A stretch of 64,000 nt of DNA from CG2-30-51-40 sp041753575 (GTDB taxonomy: Bacteria > Desulfobacterota > DSM-4660 > Desulfatiglandales > Desulfatiglandaceae): contig JBGSUA010000099.1 in assembly GCA_041753575.1 (NCBI GenBank), positions 1 through 64,000 on the forward strand. Reading direction: 5' to 3'. The notes below the pieces were generated by a model. It worked only from the letters and a program-made list of their open reading frames with translations, did no database searches and was not told the origin of the DNA. Numbering within the stretch: position 1 is the stretch's first letter; each line of letters opens with the position of its first letter. Positions 61,694-64,000 of the stretch are shown one piece after another. Position numbers and translations under genes: made by a program.

Positions 61694-63145
61694 TTATGAT
61701 GATTTAATTTCCAGATACTCTTTCTCCTCATTTACATTCCAAAGATCATGGTGCTCCCCCAGTACATTCTCCGCGGCCAGAAGACCGGTCAACATAGCAT
61801 GGTCCATGTTATTATAACGATGCAATCCATTTCTACCCATTGTTATTAGATTACTGAATTGATTCAAATATGTTTTCACCACTTCTAAATGTTTCATGTA
61901 ATTTATAGTATAAACCGGATAGGCGTAAGGCTCACGAATAATAAAGCCATCTATAATGACAGCTTCTTTGGCAATCCCAAGTTTTTCAATTTCTTTAGTT
62001 GCAAGAATAATAAGCTCGTCATCGGTCAAGCTCCATAATTCATCTCCCATATCACAGAAGTACTCCATCCCCAGACTGCTGCATTCGGGATCTGGGACCA
62101 TTGTTCTACTCCAATTGGTAAAGTTCTGAATTCTTCCAACCTTCACGCCTGGATCATGGACGTAAATCCATTGGTCTGGAAAGATATCAGACTGTTTAAG
62201 AATAAGTCCAACCTGGATGAAAGATCTGAATTTGAGTTCCTGCGAAGCCTGTTTGATGTTTCGGGGTGGCGGTGGAGATAGACTGTTGACCAGATGTGGA
62301 ATTGGCATGCTGGAGAGCAGAAACCCGCACTGGACATTTCTGATGTTACCTTTTTCAGAATACCCAACCTCATATACCCTTCCGTTTTCATGAAAAACGT
62401 TTTCCACGCAGCATTCCCTGAGTATCGAAGATCCGGATTCAACGCTTGCATCAACAAATCGTTCCCACATGGTTTGAGTCCCGCAAACAGGGTAGTAAAA
62501 GGACTCAATCAAGCTTTTAGCCCCTACTTTCCCAAAAAAATTGGAAACAACTTGTAAAAGCGATAAGCCGTTGATCCGCTGCGAAGCCCAATCGCTCGCA
62601 ATCTCATGGCATGGGAGCCCCCATACTTTTTCGCTGTACTTTTGAAAAAACCGCTGATAAAGCCGCAATCCAAATTTGTAACTCAACCACTCTTCCAGAC
62701 TAACCGGCTCTTTTTGAACCGCCAAGTGCGATCTTAGATAGCTCAAAGCAACAAGCACACTCTCCCACAGACCAAATTTTGTCATTACCTCCAAGGGCTT
62801 CAGGGGATATCTGAAATATCGGCCGTTATAGAAGATGCTCGATATTCGGTTGACATTCAGGAACTGATTTCCCACCATGTCCCGCCAAAGGGAATCAACC
62901 CGCTCGTTCTTGGTAAAAAAACGGTGCCCGCCAACGTCGAACAAGAAGCCCTTATGGTTTTCCGTCCTTGCTATTCCTCCTATTTGCTTGTTTTTTTCGA
63001 TCACTAGAACAGAGTGCCCCGCTCTGGATAACCCGTACATTGCTCCAACACCCGATGGACCTGCCCCGATAATCACTGTCTTAGAACTCTTTGGTATTGA
63101 TGACGCTTGATGATAATTCATTTGCATAGTAATAAAATTGGCCAA
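61694..63145 (-). CDS. FAD-dependent UDP-galactopyranose-mutase-like oxidoreductase
   Basis: 483 residues. FAD site VIIGAGPSGVGAMYGLSRAG, then VLVIEKNKQIGGIARTENH and VGGHRFFTKNERVDSLW. C-terminal AYPVYTINYMKHLEVV and GRNGLHRYNNMDHAML match UGM/protoporphyrinogen-oxidase-like proteins found in glycan clusters. Might make a furanose sugar nucleotide or act on another cyclic substrate. Start near 63145 or at an ATG 8 codons in. Confidence 0.82.
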   Translation of the reverse strand: MANFITMQMNYHQASSIPKSSKTVIIGAGPSGVGAMYGLSRAGHSVLVIEKNKQIGGIARTENHKGFLFDVGGHRFFTKNERVDSLWRDMVGNQFLNVNRISSIFYNGRYFRYPLKPLEVMTKFGLWESVLVALSYLRSHLAVQKEPVSLEEWLSYKFGLRLYQRFFQKYSEKVWGLPCHEIASDWASQRINGLSLLQVVSNFFGKVGAKSLIESFYYPVCGTQTMWERFVDASVESGSSILRECCVENVFHENGRVYEVGYSEKGNIRNVQCGFLLSSMPIPHLVNSLSPPPPRNIKQASQELKFRSFIQVGLILKQSDIFPDQWIYVHDPGVKVGRIQNFTNWSRTMVPDPECSSLGMEYFCDMGDELWSLTDDELIILATKEIEKLGIAKEAVIIDGFIIREPYAYPVYTINYMKHLEVVKTYLNQFSNLITMGRNGLHRYNNMDHAMLTGLLAAENVLGEHHDLWNVNEEKEYLEIKSS

Positions 63146-63146
63146 T

Positions 63147-64000
63147 TTAAAAGTGAATCTTTAGGATTATACGATCTCTCAGATACAGTAAAAAACCGAT
63201 CAGGAAGCCCGCTAGAGAATAGCAATAATAAATCCAATGCCAAGCGATAGATCTAACCATAAAAGAAATACCGCCCTTCTTATAAAAAAATCCGTAGAGC
63301 TTTCTATTGATGGTAATCAAGATTGCAGAGTTAAGTAATGTGGGCAGCAACCAAATGCTATCTCTTACACTTAATAAGAAGCCTATAAAGAATAATAGTG
63401 CGAAGATAGCTGACATCCTGTCAGAGACACGCAAATTCAAATCAGTAGGAAAGCTATCATGCCTTAGCATTAAGCGGGTCCATGGTACGGCTCGGTGGAA
63501 GATGTCTGTGATAATAATAGATTTAAAAGACCATTTCTTCAGATGGGTTACCTTCAGAGATTTGACCATACGGATTGAGAAGCCTGCTTCACTGAGGCGA
63601 TAACCAAGTTCTATATCTTCTATTGATGGCATTCTATAACCTGTGTCGAAGCCTCCAATTTTTCTGAAGACATCCTTTTTTATTGCTCCACAGGCGCCCC
63701 AAAAGGTTAATGCTGTTTCTGATGCGCTCTGATGTATGTAATGATGAAACAAATTTTTGAATTGAGAAAAAAAGTTTCGCTCTAGGGGCGTATCATCATA
63801 GCCTCCAATTATTGCATCAGTTGCATTTGGCTTGGATAAGGCCTCAACGACCACCCTGATTGCATTTGAGGGCAATACCACGTCGGCATCGGTAAAAAAT
63901 AATATCTCCCCTTTTGCGTGAAAAGCTCCGAGGTTGCGTGCAGCAGCAGGGCCTCTCCGTTCGGGATTAAGAACCCTGACCCCGAAATCCCTGGCAACAG
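63147..64000 (-). CDS. Family 2 glycosyltransferase with C-terminal membrane helices (N-terminus beyond right edge)
   Basis: Frame open from the window edge to 63147, 284 codons seen. It begins inside the donor domain: NPERRGPAAARNLGAFHAKG, EILFFTDADVVLPSNAI (DxD), then FWGACGAIKKDVFRKIGGFD, and YRMPSIEDIELGYRLSEAGF. The C-terminal 110 residues hold about three membrane helices, as in membrane-anchored GT2 enzymes. The signal-side N-terminus is not in the window. Confidence 0.85.
   Translation of the reverse strand, partial: VARDFGVRVLNPERRGPAAARNLGAFHAKGEILFFTDADVVLPSNAIRVVVEALSKPNATDAIIGGYDDTPLERNFFSQFKNLFHHYIHQSASETALTFWGACGAIKKDVFRKIGGFDTGYRMPSIEDIELGYRLSEAGFSIRMVKSLKVTHLKKWSFKSIIITDIFHRAVPWTRLMLRHDSFPTDLNLRVSDRMSAIFALLFFIGFLLSVRDSIWLLPTLLNSAILITINRKLYGFFYKKGGISFMVRSIAWHWIYYCYSLAGFLIGFLLYLRDRIILKIHF

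Noticed and set aside
1..64000. CRISPR arrays, tRNA and rRNA genes, prophage genes.
   Set aside because: No regularly spaced short repeats, cloverleaf-type sequences, rRNA-like stretches or phage structural genes were noticed on reading. A dedicated scan (for example a tRNA covariance search) would be decisive.

Overview
The window looks like chromosomal DNA of an anaerobic or facultatively anaerobic bacterium of deltaproteobacterial (Desulfobacterota) type. The reasons are the gene mix (tungsten/molybdenum aldehyde:ferredoxin oxidoreductase family enzyme, octaheme cytochrome c, nickel ECF transporter, LIV-type ABC transporter fused into an acyl-CoA ligase/thiolase operon, many signalling proteins with Cache, HAMP, PilZ and HD-GYP domains) and the moderate GC content. 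This is inference from gene content; no rRNA or marker tree is available. No tRNA, rRNA, CRISPR array or intact insertion sequence was seen.

Layout. 1-2.7 kb: a SulP anion transporter (cut by the left edge) behind its TetR regulator. 3-4.5 kb: radC and a molybdenum-carrier-like protein. 4.6-8.35 kb (minus): a signalling unit made of a periplasmic binding protein, a Cache-HAMP class III nucleotide cyclase and a PilZ protein. 8.7-9.65 kb: remains of a defence/toxin locus: a DUF4143 ATPase fragment, an intact higA antitoxin and a higB toxin broken by three lesions. 10-14 kb: kdsD (Kdo pathway), a DapA-fold protein lacking its catalytic lysine, a membrane protein of unknown role and orn. 14.2-18 kb: a pseudopilin, an HD-GYP sensor, a small exported protein and a HAMP protein, probably one operon. 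18.1-18.4 kb: a decayed IS3-type transposase. 19-24 kb: nitroreductase and a nikKMLQO nickel importer containing a porin fragment. 24.3-25.8 kb: a glycosyltransferase-methyltransferase fusion.

25.9-37.1 kb (minus) is one long operon led by a TetR regulator: livG, acyl-CoA synthetase, livH, livM, binding protein, lipoprotein, livF, second acyl-CoA synthetase, thiolase and DUF35 protein. It reads as uptake of a carboxylic acid followed by CoA activation and thiolytic chemistry. 37.3-41.7 kb: a LOG-family protein, an AOR-family oxidoreductase and an octaheme cytochrome. 41.9-47.3 kb: hybrid histidine kinase, a small CC/C-motif protein, and an HlyD/ABC/ABC efflux set whose permease genes are missing; the third open frame stops after 21 codons.

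47.6-64 kb is a surface-polysaccharide island with visibly lower GC: at least eight glycosyltransferases (many joined by ATGA overlaps), an MsbA/PglK-type ABC exporter, two large polytopic membrane proteins, a UDP-glucuronate decarboxylase (UDP-xylose supply) and a UDP-galactopyranose-mutase-like flavoprotein. The last glycosyltransferase is cut by the right edge.

Four related intergenic repeats (about 2.8, 9.8, 18.9 and 24.1 kb) with inverted ends form a MITE-like family; one runs into the 5' end of kdsD.
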